The notes under the pieces: model-generated
The model's database searches: none
Told to the model about the DNA's origin: nothing
What the model saw: only the letters and a program-made list of their open reading frames with translations
Program-made: the position numbers and the translations under genes
From: Actinomadura terrae
Lineage (GTDB): Bacteria > Actinomycetota > Actinomycetes > Streptosporangiales > Streptosporangiaceae
Assembly: GCF_022751215.1 (NCBI RefSeq)
Contig: NZ_JAICDG010000003.1
Span: 1,027,804-1,091,803 of the forward strand
Length of the DNA stretch: 64,000 nucleotides
Reading direction: 5' to 3'
Shown here: one piece after another, positions 53,898 through 63,241 of the stretch
How the letters are laid out: each line of letters begins with the position of its first letter
Numbering within the stretch: position 1 is the stretch's first letter

Positions 53898-55319
53898 CTA
53901 GGCACTCACGAGCTTGAGTTCGGGTCTCCTCTTCTTCTGAGCGGTTTCCAGGAGCTCGTTGAGTAGCGGCACCAGGGACGTCGCGCTGAGCAGGAGCCTC
54001 TCGCGAAGAGCCCCTTCCCACCGCCGTTGGAGCTTGGCCTTCAGTTCGGTTCGCATGGCGTCGGAGACATGGGAGTACACGCCGCGAATGCCCGGGAGGG
54101 TGTGCCCCAGCCGCTCGGCTTGAAGCGCTTCGGGCACTCCGTCCTCGATCATCCAGGTCTTGTGACCGTGGCGCAGCCCGTGCGGGGTGAGGCCTTCCAG
54201 GAGCGGGCGCCACACCGCCGGGGAGTCCTCTTCGGTGGTGACGCGGACTCCCTTGCCTCTGGGCGGATGGAACGGCTGCCCTGTGATGGCATCGGGCCAG
54301 GCAGGGAGCGGGACTTCCGGCCACACGCTGGTGTTCACCAGTACGCGCTTACCGGCCATGCGGGTGCCTTTGGGGTATTGGCCGTCCGCCGCCGGCTGGA
54401 AGACGCGCCGCGCGTAGGTGGAGCGCCGATGATGCCCGCCGCCGGTGCCGAGGAACAAGTACTGTCCCTGGCCCCCACACCCGGGTTTGCGACCAGGACA
54501 TGTGCAGCGCCCGGGGGTGCGGGTGCTCTGTCCCGACAGCAGCGCCGAGAGGAAGGTCGGTAGGTCGACCGGACGATGGGAGTCGTCCTTGGGCGGAACC
54601 TTCTCCACCCGACCGGCCAGTTCGCGGAGCTGCCAGTCGATCCGGATCTGGTCGAGGCGGCAGGCGGGCCGCTCCAGCCCGTTCACCTCGCCCCACCGTA
54701 CGCCGGTGTAGGCGACCGTGATGATCATGACGAAGTCGTCGTCCCTCCCCGAGAGCAGGGCACAGCGCTCGGCCAACAGGAGCGCCTGCAACGGCGTCGC
54801 CCAGACCTTCTCGGGTCCCCGAACCGCGATGGCGCGCCGCGCTCGCTTGCGGCCACGTCCACGCCGCTTGACTGCGACGTTCGTGGAGACCAGCCCACGT
54901 TCCTTGGCATCGCCGAGGATCGTTCCAAGCAGGGATCGGGCGTCGGCTGCGGTCCGGTGGGAGAAGCCGCCGGTCCGCGTTCGCTTCTCCCACGCGACGA
55001 TCTCCTCCGGGCTGGTGAACGTGCTGACGGGTCGGTTGCCGAACGCTGGAAGGATGTGGTGATCGATCAGGTATCGGTACTTGGCCTCGGTGGTCGCTTC
55101 CAAGTCCTGCCCGGCCCACCAGAGCTCCACCCAGTCCGCTAGTAACGCGGCCCCGTCACGGGGGTCGCTCCAGCTATGTCGTCGGATACCGGTCTCCTGT
55201 TCCTGTCCCCACTGCAGCGCGGCGGCCTTGGTGTCGAAGCCCGACTCTGACGCGCTGCTGCCGTCCGGCCGTACATACCGGACCCGCCATTTGCTTCCTC
55301 GCTTCTCGGCATACGCCAT
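53898..55319 (-). CDS. Tyrosine site-specific integrase of a second element
   Basis: 473 residues from ATG 55319, with GGAGG upstream. N-terminal arm (WRVRYVRPDGSSASESGFD), core-binding domain, and catalytic residues in VAYTGVRWGEVNG (Arg), TPHGLRHGHKTWM (His-x-x-Arg) and LGHTLPGIRGVYSHVSDAMR (His and Tyr). About 80 residues longer than the first integrase, partly because of an inserted Cys-rich segment RCTCPGRKPGCGGQG. It faces the 3' end of tRNA-Val(CAC), its likely target. The far att copy was not found in the window. Confidence 0.92.
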   Translation of the reverse strand: MAYAEKRGSKWRVRYVRPDGSSASESGFDTKAAALQWGQEQETGIRRHSWSDPRDGAALLADWVELWWAGQDLEATTEAKYRYLIDHHILPAFGNRPVSTFTSPEEIVAWEKRTRTGGFSHRTAADARSLLGTILGDAKERGLVSTNVAVKRRGRGRKRARRAIAVRGPEKVWATPLQALLLAERCALLSGRDDDFVMIITVAYTGVRWGEVNGLERPACRLDQIRIDWQLRELAGRVEKVPPKDDSHRPVDLPTFLSALLSGQSTRTPGRCTCPGRKPGCGGQGQYLFLGTGGGHHRRSTYARRVFQPAADGQYPKGTRMAGKRVLVNTSVWPEVPLPAWPDAITGQPFHPPRGKGVRVTTEEDSPAVWRPLLEGLTPHGLRHGHKTWMIEDGVPEALQAERLGHTLPGIRGVYSHVSDAMRTELKAKLQRRWEGALRERLLLSATSLVPLLNELLETAQKKRRPELKLVSA

Positions 55320-55351
55320 GACGTACTCCTCCTTGGTGGTCGACCTGTCAC

Positions 55352-55618
55352 TCAGGGGCGGGCGCGCCCCCGACGGCCGAGCGGCTGCTTAGCCCCAGCC
55401 GCGACGATCGCGGTGACATCGTGTTCGCTGAACCGCAGATGCTTGCCGATGAAGGTGCAAGGGATCACCCGTGCACTGGCCTTCTTGCGCAGCCATGATT
55501 CGCGCACCCGCAGCATCGCCGCCGCCTCGGCGGGCGTGTACAACCGAACGTCCGTTCCCTTGCTGTCCTTCGAGTCCGCAGAATGCCGCTGACCGCTTCT
55601 CCTGCCCTGCAAGGTCAC
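55352..55618 (-). CDS. Excisionase (helix-turn-helix)
   Basis: 88 residues from GTG 55618. LYTPAEAAAMLRVRESWLRK then VIPCTFIGKHLRFSEHDV is the MerR/excisionase-type HTH with its wing. The integrase follows after 32 bp. It is an intact relative of the frameshifted excisionase at 35545, so the two elements carry homologous int/xis modules. Confidence 0.88.
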   Translation of the reverse strand: MTLQGRRSGQRHSADSKDSKGTDVRLYTPAEAAAMLRVRESWLRKKASARVIPCTFIGKHLRFSEHDVTAIVAAGAKQPLGRRGRARP

Positions 55619-55875
55619 ACCTCGCTACTCCGCCAGGCCGCAGGGCGGAGGCGAGGGGGCGACCACTCCGCGGCTCGAACATCAGAGACGGGCACCTCTC
55701 ATGAGAGTCGAACGACCTTGATGCCAACTTTACACAGAGAGTAGTCATACGAGGTTGTTCTGTGACGGAGTGTCATTGACCTGCGCCGCTGATGCCGCGG
55801 ATCCCTGCGCTCCCGTGTCCCAGACAGGGGACGCGACGTCGGAGGACGGACAGACGTTCCTTCTGGCCGCAGCCG

Positions 55876-56091
55876 CCTCCCACTCATGACCAGGCCCTCG
55901 GCGTGCCGCCGCATGCGCGTCGCGAGGTGGTCGAGGCGGAACAGGTCCGACAGCTCGGCCGGGTCCTCGGTGCGCCGCTCCATCGTGTCGAGCAGGCTGA
56001 GCTGGCGGTGCAGCAGCGCCTGGTTGCGGCGGGCGAGGTTGACGAACATCTCGCTGATCCCGCGCCGCGCGGCGACCTTCACGAGCCCTCC
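55876..56091 (-). pseudogene. Fragment of a sensor histidine kinase
   Basis: About 70 codons: VNLARRNQALLHRQLSLLDT and DLFRLDHLATRMRRHAEGL, which match the dimerisation/phosphoacceptor helices (histidine in LDH) of large nitrate-sensor-type kinases of actinobacteria. No sensor part, ATPase domain or gene ends: a scrap. Confidence 0.65.
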
Positions 56092-56229
56092 GCTGGAGGC
56101 TCCGCTGGCGCAGGGCAAGAAATGGAAATCGTGCACATATGGCGACTGGACCGGGCGCGGTCCAGACGGGCGGGGTGGCGGCTGCGGGTCCATATCGCCG
56201 GCAGCGCTTCGGTCGCGCCGTGTCGTCCG

Positions 56230-56877
56230 CGCCCCGTGACCTCCTCGACGAGCCGGTTGCGCTCCAGCAGGCGCACGGCCTCCGCACGCCTGCCCAGGGC
56301 GATCAGGGCACGCACCTCGTGACACCGCGTCGTCAGCGTCTTGGGACTGCTGCCGCCGTAGCGCGCGACGCGCAGCAGGGTGACGCGCGAGGCGACCGCG
56401 AGGGTTCGGGCAGCGTCACTCCCGTGCGCGAGCGGGATCGGTGTCCGCTTCGCTCTGGTCGAGCAGGATGTCGGCGTAGATCGCCCATGCGGTCCAGGTC
56501 AGCGGCTGGTCGCTCCCGTACCCCCGGACGCGCCGCTCGATCTCGGCGTCGATGAGCGCGCTCGCCTCCCGCAGATCTTCGGCCCGGCCCGGTCGCGGGG
56601 CGCCACCGCGAGGTTCGACCGTGCGATGCTCGTCTGGTACGCGTCCGCGGCACAGGTGCTCTTTCGGGTGGGCGAGGACGTCGCGGTAGCGGCCGATCCG
56701 GTGTCCAGCATGCGGGCGCGGACCACCAGGGCGCGGTCGGCGCCCGGGGCCGTGGTGGCGCGCGCCAGTTCGCGCCAGCCGTTTGACGCGGACCGGCTCG
56801 GCCGTCCAACCCCCTGCTCTGACCACAACGGCCGCGCGTTCGCTGCTAGCCGAACTCCGGCCCTTCTTCCTGCTCAT
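56230..56877 (-). pseudogene. TPR/XRE-type regulator, frameshifted
   Basis: Starting at ATG 56877 (MSRKKGRSSASSERAAVV), the protein continues over several frames: LVVRARMLDTG, ERRVRGYGSDQPLTWTAWAI, then SRVTLLRVARYGGSSPKTL and RALIALGRRAEAVRLLERN. The TPR-like pattern fits the C-terminal part of XRE/TPR regulators. At least two frameshifts, no HTH. Confidence 0.5.
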
Positions 56878-56899
56878 CAAGCACAGCGCCCCCTGCACG

Positions 56900-57464
56900 G
56901 GGGCTTGAAGGGCGATCGGGTCACCCCTGCGGTCGACTCTGCCTGATCGGCGTGTCAGGCGTCCGGCTCGCCGTACCCGGTGGCGATGATCTGCCGGTGG
57001 GGGATGGTCCGAGCGGCAGCTCGGCCGGCACATCGACCGGCTGCCCGTAGTCGGTCAGCTGCGCAGCCGGCAACTCCTCCTCCCGCGGTTCGGGCTGGGT
57101 CCTTCGCCCACCTTCCACTGCATGTAGGCGTGCGGCGGGCGACGATGAAACGCGCACTCGGGTTGTACCCGCACCGCCCCCGAGCGCCTCAACACCGCAG
57201 GCCGGGCACCCGTAAACCACTGAACCACCGAGACGGGCCGCGCACTGTGCAGCACGAGCCGATCACGTCCGCATGCGCGCTCTCTGGTCCGTCTAGAAAG
57301 GGAAAGCGATGACGTCCGAGCGGGCGGCGGTGTCGCGTCCGCGCGGTGAAACGCTGAGGAAACAGCGGGTCCTCTAGATCTGGTCCTCGAACGTTGCGGC
57401 GCCGGGGGTTTCTCGCAGGGCTCACCTTGCGCTTCCGGTGTGTTCGCAGGAAGGAACCTCTGTG
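56900..57464. other. Region without a supported gene
   Basis: About 560 bp. A 22-codon frame at 57309-57377 has a fair ribosome site (AAAGGGAAAGCG) and reads MTSERAAVSRPRGETLRKQR; it may be the severed start of an XRE-type gene. The promoter of the serine hydrolase at 57465 must be at the right end. Confidence 0.45.
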
Positions 57465-58598
57465 ATGCGGGTGACTGCTCGGAAGATGGCCGGTTGGGGA
57501 TGCGCCGTGCTGGCGGTGACGGCTGCGCTGCCTGGCGCCACGGCGGCCGCGGGCGCCGCTGGCGTTGATCGGCCGAAGACCGCCAGCGTGCAGCGGGCGC
57601 TGGAGAAGGTGGCCGCGACGCCGGGCGTGGTGGGCGTCATCGGCGAGGTGTACTACGACGGCAAGCGCATCGGCAGCGGCTCGGCGGGCTCACGCCTGCT
57701 CGGCGGCAAGGGCGGCAAGATTCCCTCCGACGCCCGTTACCGGATCGGTTCGCAGACCAAGCAGATGACCGCCACCATCGTGCTGCAGCTGGTCAAGGAG
57801 GGCAGGCTGCGGTTGGACGACAAGCTCAGCGACGTCCTGCCGCGGGTGGCCGCCCGCGACCTGGTCGAGCGCGCATCCGAGATCACCGTGCGGCACCTCA
57901 TCGAGCTGACCAGCGGGATCCCCGACTACCTCCCGGTCGACCCCTTCGACTTCACCACCCGCTACACCCCGACCGAGCTGCTGGAGATCTCCCGCGGCAA
58001 GCCGCGGCCGGTGGAGCTGGGAACCTGGAACTACTCCAATACTAACTACCTGCTACTCGGCATCATCATCGAGAAGGTGACCGGGCACGGTCTGGACGCC
58101 GAGTTCAACCGGCGCCTGTTCACGCCCTTGAAGATGACCGACAGCTATATGCCGACCCGGCCGCCGCAGGGCATCAAGGGCCCGCACGGGCGTGGCTACT
58201 GGGCCGACGAGACCGGCACGCTGCGCGATGTCGACCGGCTCAACCCCAGCACGCTGCGGGGGGCCGCGGGCGTGGTCTCCAGGGCGCGCGATGTCAGCCG
58301 GTTCCAGCAGGCGTTCCAGCAGGGCAGGCTCCTGCCCGCGGACCTGCAGAAGGTCATCACCGACCCGCCGCCCGGCCAGGCCCCGCTGCCGCCCGGCGGC
58401 CCCTGCGCGGGCAGCCCCGAACTGCTGCCCGGCCACGTGGGAGCCGCCCCCGGCTTCACCGCCACCACCTACACCTCCTCCGACGGTCGCCTGCAGTACG
58501 CCGTCTCCACCACTGTGGCTGGCCGGGACAAGGAACGCGAGACCGCCATGCGCGCCGTCTCCGAGTCGGTCAAGGCGGTGTTCTGCCCGACGAAGTAG
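57465..58598 (+). CDS. Secreted serine hydrolase (D-Ala-D-Ala carboxypeptidase/beta-lactamase family)
   Basis: 377 residues from ATG 57465; AAGGA lies nine bases before it. Signal peptide MRVTARKMAGWGCAVLAVTA with cleavage near AAG. SxxK motif SQTK (nucleophile Ser), Y-x-N motif YSNTN, and HVGAAPGF in the position of the third motif. Related to the truncated hydrolase at 21901, which helps show what that gene has lost. Acts outside the membrane; substrate peptidoglycan peptide or another ester/amide. Confidence 0.9.
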   Translation: MRVTARKMAGWGCAVLAVTAALPGATAAAGAAGVDRPKTASVQRALEKVAATPGVVGVIGEVYYDGKRIGSGSAGSRLLGGKGGKIPSDARYRIGSQTKQMTATIVLQLVKEGRLRLDDKLSDVLPRVAARDLVERASEITVRHLIELTSGIPDYLPVDPFDFTTRYTPTELLEISRGKPRPVELGTWNYSNTNYLLLGIIIEKVTGHGLDAEFNRRLFTPLKMTDSYMPTRPPQGIKGPHGRGYWADETGTLRDVDRLNPSTLRGAAGVVSRARDVSRFQQAFQQGRLLPADLQKVITDPPPGQAPLPPGGPCAGSPELLPGHVGAAPGFTATTYTSSDGRLQYAVSTTVAGRDKERETAMRAVSESVKAVFCPTK

Positions 58599-58870
58599 CC
58601 GGACGTTTCACGTCGCAGGCGCCCGGCGATGCCCTCGCAGGAGGATAAATGATCATGGTTGGGGTGGCCAGAACGGGGGGCATCGACAACGGAGCCCAAG
58701 CGGTCCAGTCGACTTGCACCAACAACCGCTCCCACCAGGAATGGCAGCCAACCTGAACAAGGGTGGGCAGGAACACAGCCTCGCCGGTATCTCGGCCGGT
58801 ACTGCTCTGGGGTCTGCCGTCAGCGGGGCATCGCCGGCGCTCCCTCCTGGCCCCTGCTCCAGAAGGTTTT

Positions 58871-59119
58871 TCGACGCTGCGCCACACCTCAGTCGGACTG
58901 GAGGGCGCGGGCGCCTCGTTCGCGGACGTGCTGCGCCTGACGTTCTATGTGACCCGGTGGAGCCCGGAGAAGATCGATGACTTCATGGCCGGGGTGGAGA
59001 GCGCCGCCGAGGAGATCGGACTCCGGTTTCCCACGCCACCGGCGTCCCTGATCGGCGTCGAGTTCCTCTTCGAACCGGATGTTCTCGTCGAGGTCGAGGC
59101 GACCGCGATCCTCGACTAA
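58871..59119 (+). pseudogene. RidA-family protein, N-terminally truncated
   Basis: VGLEGAGASFADVLRLTFYV is followed by ESAAEEIGLRFPTPPASLIG and VEVEATAILD to a stop at 59119, as in the second half of RidA/YjgF enamine deaminases. The first half is missing and the region before 58871 is unrelated. Confidence 0.7.
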
Positions 59120-59445
59120 AGGACGCCGCGGCGAGCCAGTTCGTCGGCGAGGGCGCCGTAGGCAGGACCAGTCCGGCGTCGGCCAGTTCCCGGGCGGGGC
59201 GCAGGTCGAATTTCCTGTTCGATTTGTAGGGGTCGCGCGGGTGGGGCGGGGGCCTCTCGCCGAGCGCGGCGGCGTTGACGTCGCTGCCGTAGATCAGGTC
59301 CAGGTGCCGGTGCACGGCGACCATCTCCGCCTCGGCCAGGCGGACGGTGGGGGAGTTGGGTGCGCTGCGGCCGACCAGGAAGAGCACCGGCCGGGGATGC
59401 CCGGCGATCCGCAGTTCGACGTTGTTTGCCCACGGCGGGCCGGGT
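59116..59445 (-). pseudogene. Unrecognised gene with a 3' frameshift
   Basis: One minus frame reads VELRIAGHPRPVLFLVGRSA ... HRHLDLIYGSDVNAAALGE ... YKSNRKFDLRPARELADAGL; in the next frame a natural-looking end AYGALADELARRGVL follows, with TAG at 59116. Joining the two needs a one-base shift near 59165. No good start codon upstream. Function unknown. Confidence 0.4.
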
Positions 59446-59479
59446 AAACCGCGGTTTACGAATCCATGAAAGGAGCGAC

Positions 59480-59797
59480 ATGAAACCCCCCGAGGTACCG
59501 GACGCGACCCCCAAGACCGCCGTGGCGAACGCCGGGCGCAAGGCTGCCACCGGAACCACGAAGGCCGCCCACACGGGTACGGACGCGACCGAAGCGGCGG
59601 GTCAGGGCGTGAGCAAGGGCGCAGGCGGCGCCGCCAAGGGCGTGGCCCAGGTCGGCGGCGAGGTCGCCGCGCTGCCGGGCAGGGTGGTCGGGCTCGCGAA
59701 GCTCCTTACGCTGCGGCGGTTCCTACGCGCGGCGCCGGTGGTGGCGGCCGTGGGCGCCGCCGTTGTGGCCGGGCGGCGCATCGCGCGCAAGCGCTGA
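59480..59797 (+). CDS. Small Ala/Gly-rich hypothetical protein
   Basis: 105 residues from ATG 59480, with AAAGGAGCGAC upstream. A low-complexity helical front (AGRKAATGTTKAAHTGTDAT, GAGGAAKGVAQVGGEVAAL) and a C-terminal hydrophobic helix (AAPVVAAVGAAVVAG) flanked by arginines, ending RRIARKR. It may be a membrane-associated or LEA-like protein. Not recognised. Confidence 0.6.
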   Translation: MKPPEVPDATPKTAVANAGRKAATGTTKAAHTGTDATEAAGQGVSKGAGGAAKGVAQVGGEVAALPGRVVGLAKLLTLRRFLRAAPVVAAVGAAVVAGRRIARKR

Positions 59798-60109
59798 CCG
59801 CGACGGACTCCGACCAAAACACCACGCCCGGCTCCAGCACCTCCAACCATCGAAGAAACGGGAGCCGAAGATCGGGACCGGGAGCGGGGGATGGCCGCGA
59901 TGCTGCTGGCCTGGCAGGTCGGCGACGACCGCCCGTCTGCAGGTCGGAGGACGTTGCGCCTTGGACATGGCTTTGCTCCTGCGGAGGCCATTGACCCCTG
60001 TGGTCACTGCATGTTTCGTTGCGGCTGCAGAGCAACACCGGTGCTGCGCGGAGGCGCGGATCGATCAGGGTCCAGTCCTGGGCGGCCAACTCGATCAAGG
60101 AGAAGCCTC

Positions 60110-60490
60110 ATGTGGATGCGAGCGTTGGTCTTCGCGGCCGTGCTGGCCGCCTCGTTGGTGCCCGCGACGGCGGCACAAGCCCGCCAGCCGACCGCCGCAG
60201 ACCCGGCGGCCCATGGCGCCGCGTACGCGGCGCCGGTTACGCAAGCCGGTGGTCCCTATCGATATGCCAGTGGCGAAGACGCCTAACATCAACGTCGCCT
60301 CACGGTCTGCGCTGACAGTCTGGAGGTGCGCCACACCCGAGGCGGAGCGGCGTTCGGCTATCTCGGCAAGCCCCAGACGTTCACCGTTCAGGGCGTCGAC
60401 GCTGAGTTCGGCAGCGAGTGGGTCTACGGATTCGCCTACGGCGACGTCAACGCCCATGGCTACGTCCAAAACGGCTGGTTCTGCCTATAA
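60110..60490 (+). pseudogene. Secreted SH3-like protein interrupted by an in-frame stop
   Basis: ATG 60110 gives a signal peptide (MWMRALVFAAVLAASLVPAT, AQA) and about 58 codons to TAA 60284. The same frame continues after the stop with convincing sequence: RLTVCADSLEVRHTRGGAAF, YLGKPQTFTVQGVDAEFGSE and a natural end NGWFCL at TAA 60490, like small secreted SH3-type domains of actinobacteria. A nonsense mutation is the simplest reading; a sequencing error is possible. Confidence 0.6.
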
Positions 60491-60712
60491 CCCCGTAGCT
60501 GCGCGGTAGCGTCCTCGGCGTCCTGCTCGGCTCCAAGGTGCACACGAGAGGCCCGGGGGTCGAGCAGGGACGTGGTCTCCGCCTGCTGGGGTGTGCTGGC
60601 GCGCCCCGCGCACCACGTCGCCTGTAGGGGTGCCAGGGGGACTCCGGTTCACGATGTTTTGCGCTGCTCACGCAGCCGGTGGACCAGGGGAACGATCGCT
60701 GCGGGAGCGTGT

Positions 60713-61170
60713 TTACAGCAGGGCGGCGAGCTCCCGGGCTCCGGGGACGTGCCGGTGCTGTTGGACCAGTTCCACGGCGATGCTGCGGATGGAGGTGCGG
60801 TCTCGGACCTCGCCGGGTGCGTGCTGGTAGGCCGCCAGCAGCCGGGCGATCGCGGGTTCGGGCTCGTGTCGTAGGACGTGCGCGCGGGCCAGGTCGGTGT
60901 GCAGGCGTGCGCGCCGCTCTGGGTGGGAAACTGCTCGGCGCGTAGTCCTTGTCCGGCGGCCAGCGCCGCGCCGGCGTCGCCCAGGCCCCACCGCACGCCC
61001 ACCTCATACAGCGCGACCTGCGCCGAGGTGGCCTGGAGCGACGGCAGGGCGGGCATCTGCTCCGGCAGCCTGGCCGCCACCCGGGCGCGCTTGGGCCATC
61101 ATCGCCAGGGCGTCCTCGCGGCGGCCTGCCATCGCCGCGTTGTAGGGTCCGCGTGGCGTGGGAGAGCGCG
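60713..61170 (-). pseudogene. XRE-type regulator C-terminal region, frameshifted
   Basis: Three minus frames join: YNAAMAGRREDALAMMAQAR, then SLQATSAQVALYEVGVRWGL, then RRARLHTDLARAHVLRHEPE with AVELVQQHRHVPGARELAAL and a natural TAA at 60713. This is the ligand/TPR-like tail of XRE regulators; the HTH is missing. Similar to the fragment at 27880. Confidence 0.6.
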
Positions 61171-61313
61171 CGGCTTGGCCAGGTGAGCACGCAGACCACC
61201 GAGAATCACTGTACGTAGCAGTGGGCGTGTTGAGATGGCCGGGGCCGGTCACCGTCCCGGCGATCGGCGTCGGCGACGCGCGAGCCGGGCGGTGGTGCCC
61301 CTACCGTCGCGGC

Positions 61314-61640
61314 ATGGCGGTCGAACAGCGGGACGGGCACCAGGGCGGGGCGGGGTGGGTGGTGAACTCGGTGTCGGGTGCGGTGGTGATCGGGTCGGTG
61401 GTGCAGGGCCGCGACATCACCGTGCAGCTCCCGCCCAGGTGCCCTGCGGGCTCAACGGCTGGTGCGCCCCGGTGCCGGAGTTCGTGGGCCGCGCCGACGC
61501 CCCGGCCGAGCCGCTGGAGGTCCTGGCGCCCGCCTCCGGCCGCGCGCGGGTTCGCCACCCGCGAGCAGGCGCTTGAGTGGCTGGAGGCCGAACTGCCCAA
61601 CCTGACCGAGGCCCCGCACGCCGCCGCCGACGCCGGCCAC
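61314..61640 (+). pseudogene. NB-ARC/TPR protein remnant with internal deletion
   Basis: ATG 61314 begins VVNSVSGAVVIGSVVQGRDI, a start typical of actinobacterial NB-ARC/TPR proteins. A frameshift leads to PVPEFVGRADAPAEPLEVLA, where the P-loop domain should begin. Then EQALEWLEAELPNLTEAPHA from the TPR part follows directly. The whole NTPase domain has been deleted. Confidence 0.55.
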
Positions 61641-61679
61641 CCCGACATGCGGGGCCGATTCACGAGAGGACGCCCGCCA

Positions 61680-61949
61680 GGTGGCGACCATCTGCTCTCC
61701 GGGCCACTACTTCGCCTCGTCGACCACCAAAGCTCCCTGGACATCCCTGCCGCCACGCTGGGCGAGGCCCTCGCCGACGTCGGGCGCCGCTACCCCGACG
61801 CCGGCCGGGCCCTGCGCGATGATCAGGGCCAGGTGCGGGATGCCCACTGGGTCTTCATCGACGGCCAGCTGACGCAGGGCGACAGCAGTACGCCCCTGAC
61901 CGGCAATGACCATGTCGAGTTCCTGACCGCCACCGCTGGAGGAGGCTGA
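61680..61949 (+). pseudogene. MoaD/ThiS-like ubiquitin-fold protein, start damaged
   Basis: LLRLVDHQSSLDIPAATLGE, ADVGRRYPDAGRALRDDQG, HWVFIDGQLTQGDS and NDHVEFLTATAGGG give a full MoaD/ThiS fold ending in glycines. The likely start GTG near 61680 (VATI) is in another frame from this sequence, so a one-base change at the N-terminus breaks the gene. In-frame starts lie only upstream in unrelated sequence. Confidence 0.55.
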
Positions 61950-62020
61950 CGACCTCCCGGAAGCCTGGCCGTCGCCAGTACTCGGACCGCCCGGCCCACT
62001 CCGGTTTGGGAACGTGCCGT

Positions 62021-62578
62021 TCACTCTTGCTGTCCCTCTTGCCAGCTGGCGCAGGTGACGACCTCGAACCCGCGACTGGGGAACACGGCGTCCATGAAGA
62101 AATCGTGCATCACCGCGTCGCCATCGGCGCAGCCGTCGCGCAGGACGGTCACCCGGTAGCCGCGGTCCGCCGCGTCGTAGCACGTCGCGGCCACCATCGC
62201 GCTGGTCGCGACTCCCGCGACCAGGATCGTGTCGACGCCGCCGGCGCGGAGCACGAGGTCGAGGTCCGTGCCGGCGAACGCGCTGGCGCGGCGCTTGAGC
62301 ACGACGACGTCTTCCTCGGTGACCGGCAGATCGATCTCCGCTCCGGCCGATCCCTCCAGGAAGGCGTCCCCGGCCTCGTAGAACGACCTGAACATGGCAT
62401 TGCCCGGCGGGAGGTCGGCCCCGTTGGGCCGGAAGGCGAAGTGCACGAAGGCGACGAGCACACCGGCCGCGCGAGTGCGCGGGAGCAGCTCCGTGAGCGG
62501 CGGCACGACCTGCCGGGCGAACGGGTAGCCGCTCGTGATGCCCCGCTGGACGTCTCCGATGATCAGTGCTGTGGTCAT
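62021..62578 (-). CDS. Isochorismatase-like cysteine hydrolase
   Basis: 185 residues from ATG 62578. The triad is visible: Asp in LIIGDVQRGI, Lys in VVLKRRASAF, Cys in AATCYDAADRGY after the cis-peptide region VAGVATSAMV. Family members hydrolyse isochorismate, nicotinamide or carbamates; the substrate here is unknown. One of the few intact genes in this decayed region. Confidence 0.9.
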   Translation of the reverse strand: MTTALIIGDVQRGITSGYPFARQVVPPLTELLPRTRAAGVLVAFVHFAFRPNGADLPPGNAMFRSFYEAGDAFLEGSAGAEIDLPVTEEDVVVLKRRASAFAGTDLDLVLRAGGVDTILVAGVATSAMVAATCYDAADRGYRVTVLRDGCADGDAVMHDFFMDAVFPSRGFEVVTCASWQEGQQE

Positions 62579-62718
62579 GACAGGCTCCCGTCGAGTCGTT
62601 CCATCCGCCGTCCCGTGGTCAGTAGGACGATCATCCCGGCCACTATGATGATCGCGTGGTGGCGGCCCGCGCAGTGCGACGCCCCGGCGGGACGCGGCGC
62701 TCCGCCGCGAGTTGGGCG

Positions 62719-62796
62719 GTGAGCGAGAAGGACCACGCCGAGAACCTCATGATCGTCGACCTGGTCCGCAACGACTTCAACACCGTGTGCGCCGTG
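62719..62796 (+). pseudogene. Fragment of a chorismate-binding enzyme
   Basis: About 26 codons, SEKDHAENLMIVDLVRNDF, match the conserved core of anthranilate/aminodeoxychorismate synthases (compare DEAENIMIVDLVRNDLG in pabB at 38800). Nothing else of the gene remains. Confidence 0.6.
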
Positions 62797-62914
62797 GGGC
62801 CGCGCGATGATCGCCGCGATCGCCCGATGGCTGCGGCCTCACCGGTCGACGTCGCAGGCGCTGGGCCGGGCGCGGATGTGGACGCCTTCCCCCACAGTCT
62901 CGGTCTTCCTCCAA

Positions 62915-63198
62915 CGCGCTCAAGGACATGCAGAGAGACCTCGACAACAACCTCGCTGCGTTGAGTGCCCTGGCGGCGGATCATTCGGGCTTGGAGATCA
63001 GGCTGATCGACTACCTCGCCCCTTACACGCTACGACCCCGGAAGCCAGACGGGCCGCATGGACCTTCGGCTGGGATCGTGCAACGGAGACCACGACTACC
63101 GTTCGACGTTCACCCTGGAGCGGGCGCGAGGCGGTGAGTGGTTCGACTACTTCTACGAGCAGTTCGTGCTCGCCTGGAAGACGGCGGATCCCGCCTGA
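62915..63198 (+). pseudogene. C-terminal domain of an XRE-type regulator (DUF5919-like), frameshifted
   Basis: First frame: LNNLAALSAL-like DLDNNLAALSALAADHSG and LEIRLIDYLAPYTL. After a shift near 63025 the next frame gives GRMDLRLGSCNGDHDYRSTF and GEWFDYFYEQFVLAWKT to TGA 63198. This resembles the sensor domain I recall as DUF5919 in HTH proteins. Start and HTH are absent. Confidence 0.5.
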
Positions 63199-63241
63199 CC
63201 CACGAACTCGATGTGGCAGGGAATGGACCATTCCTGCCACA

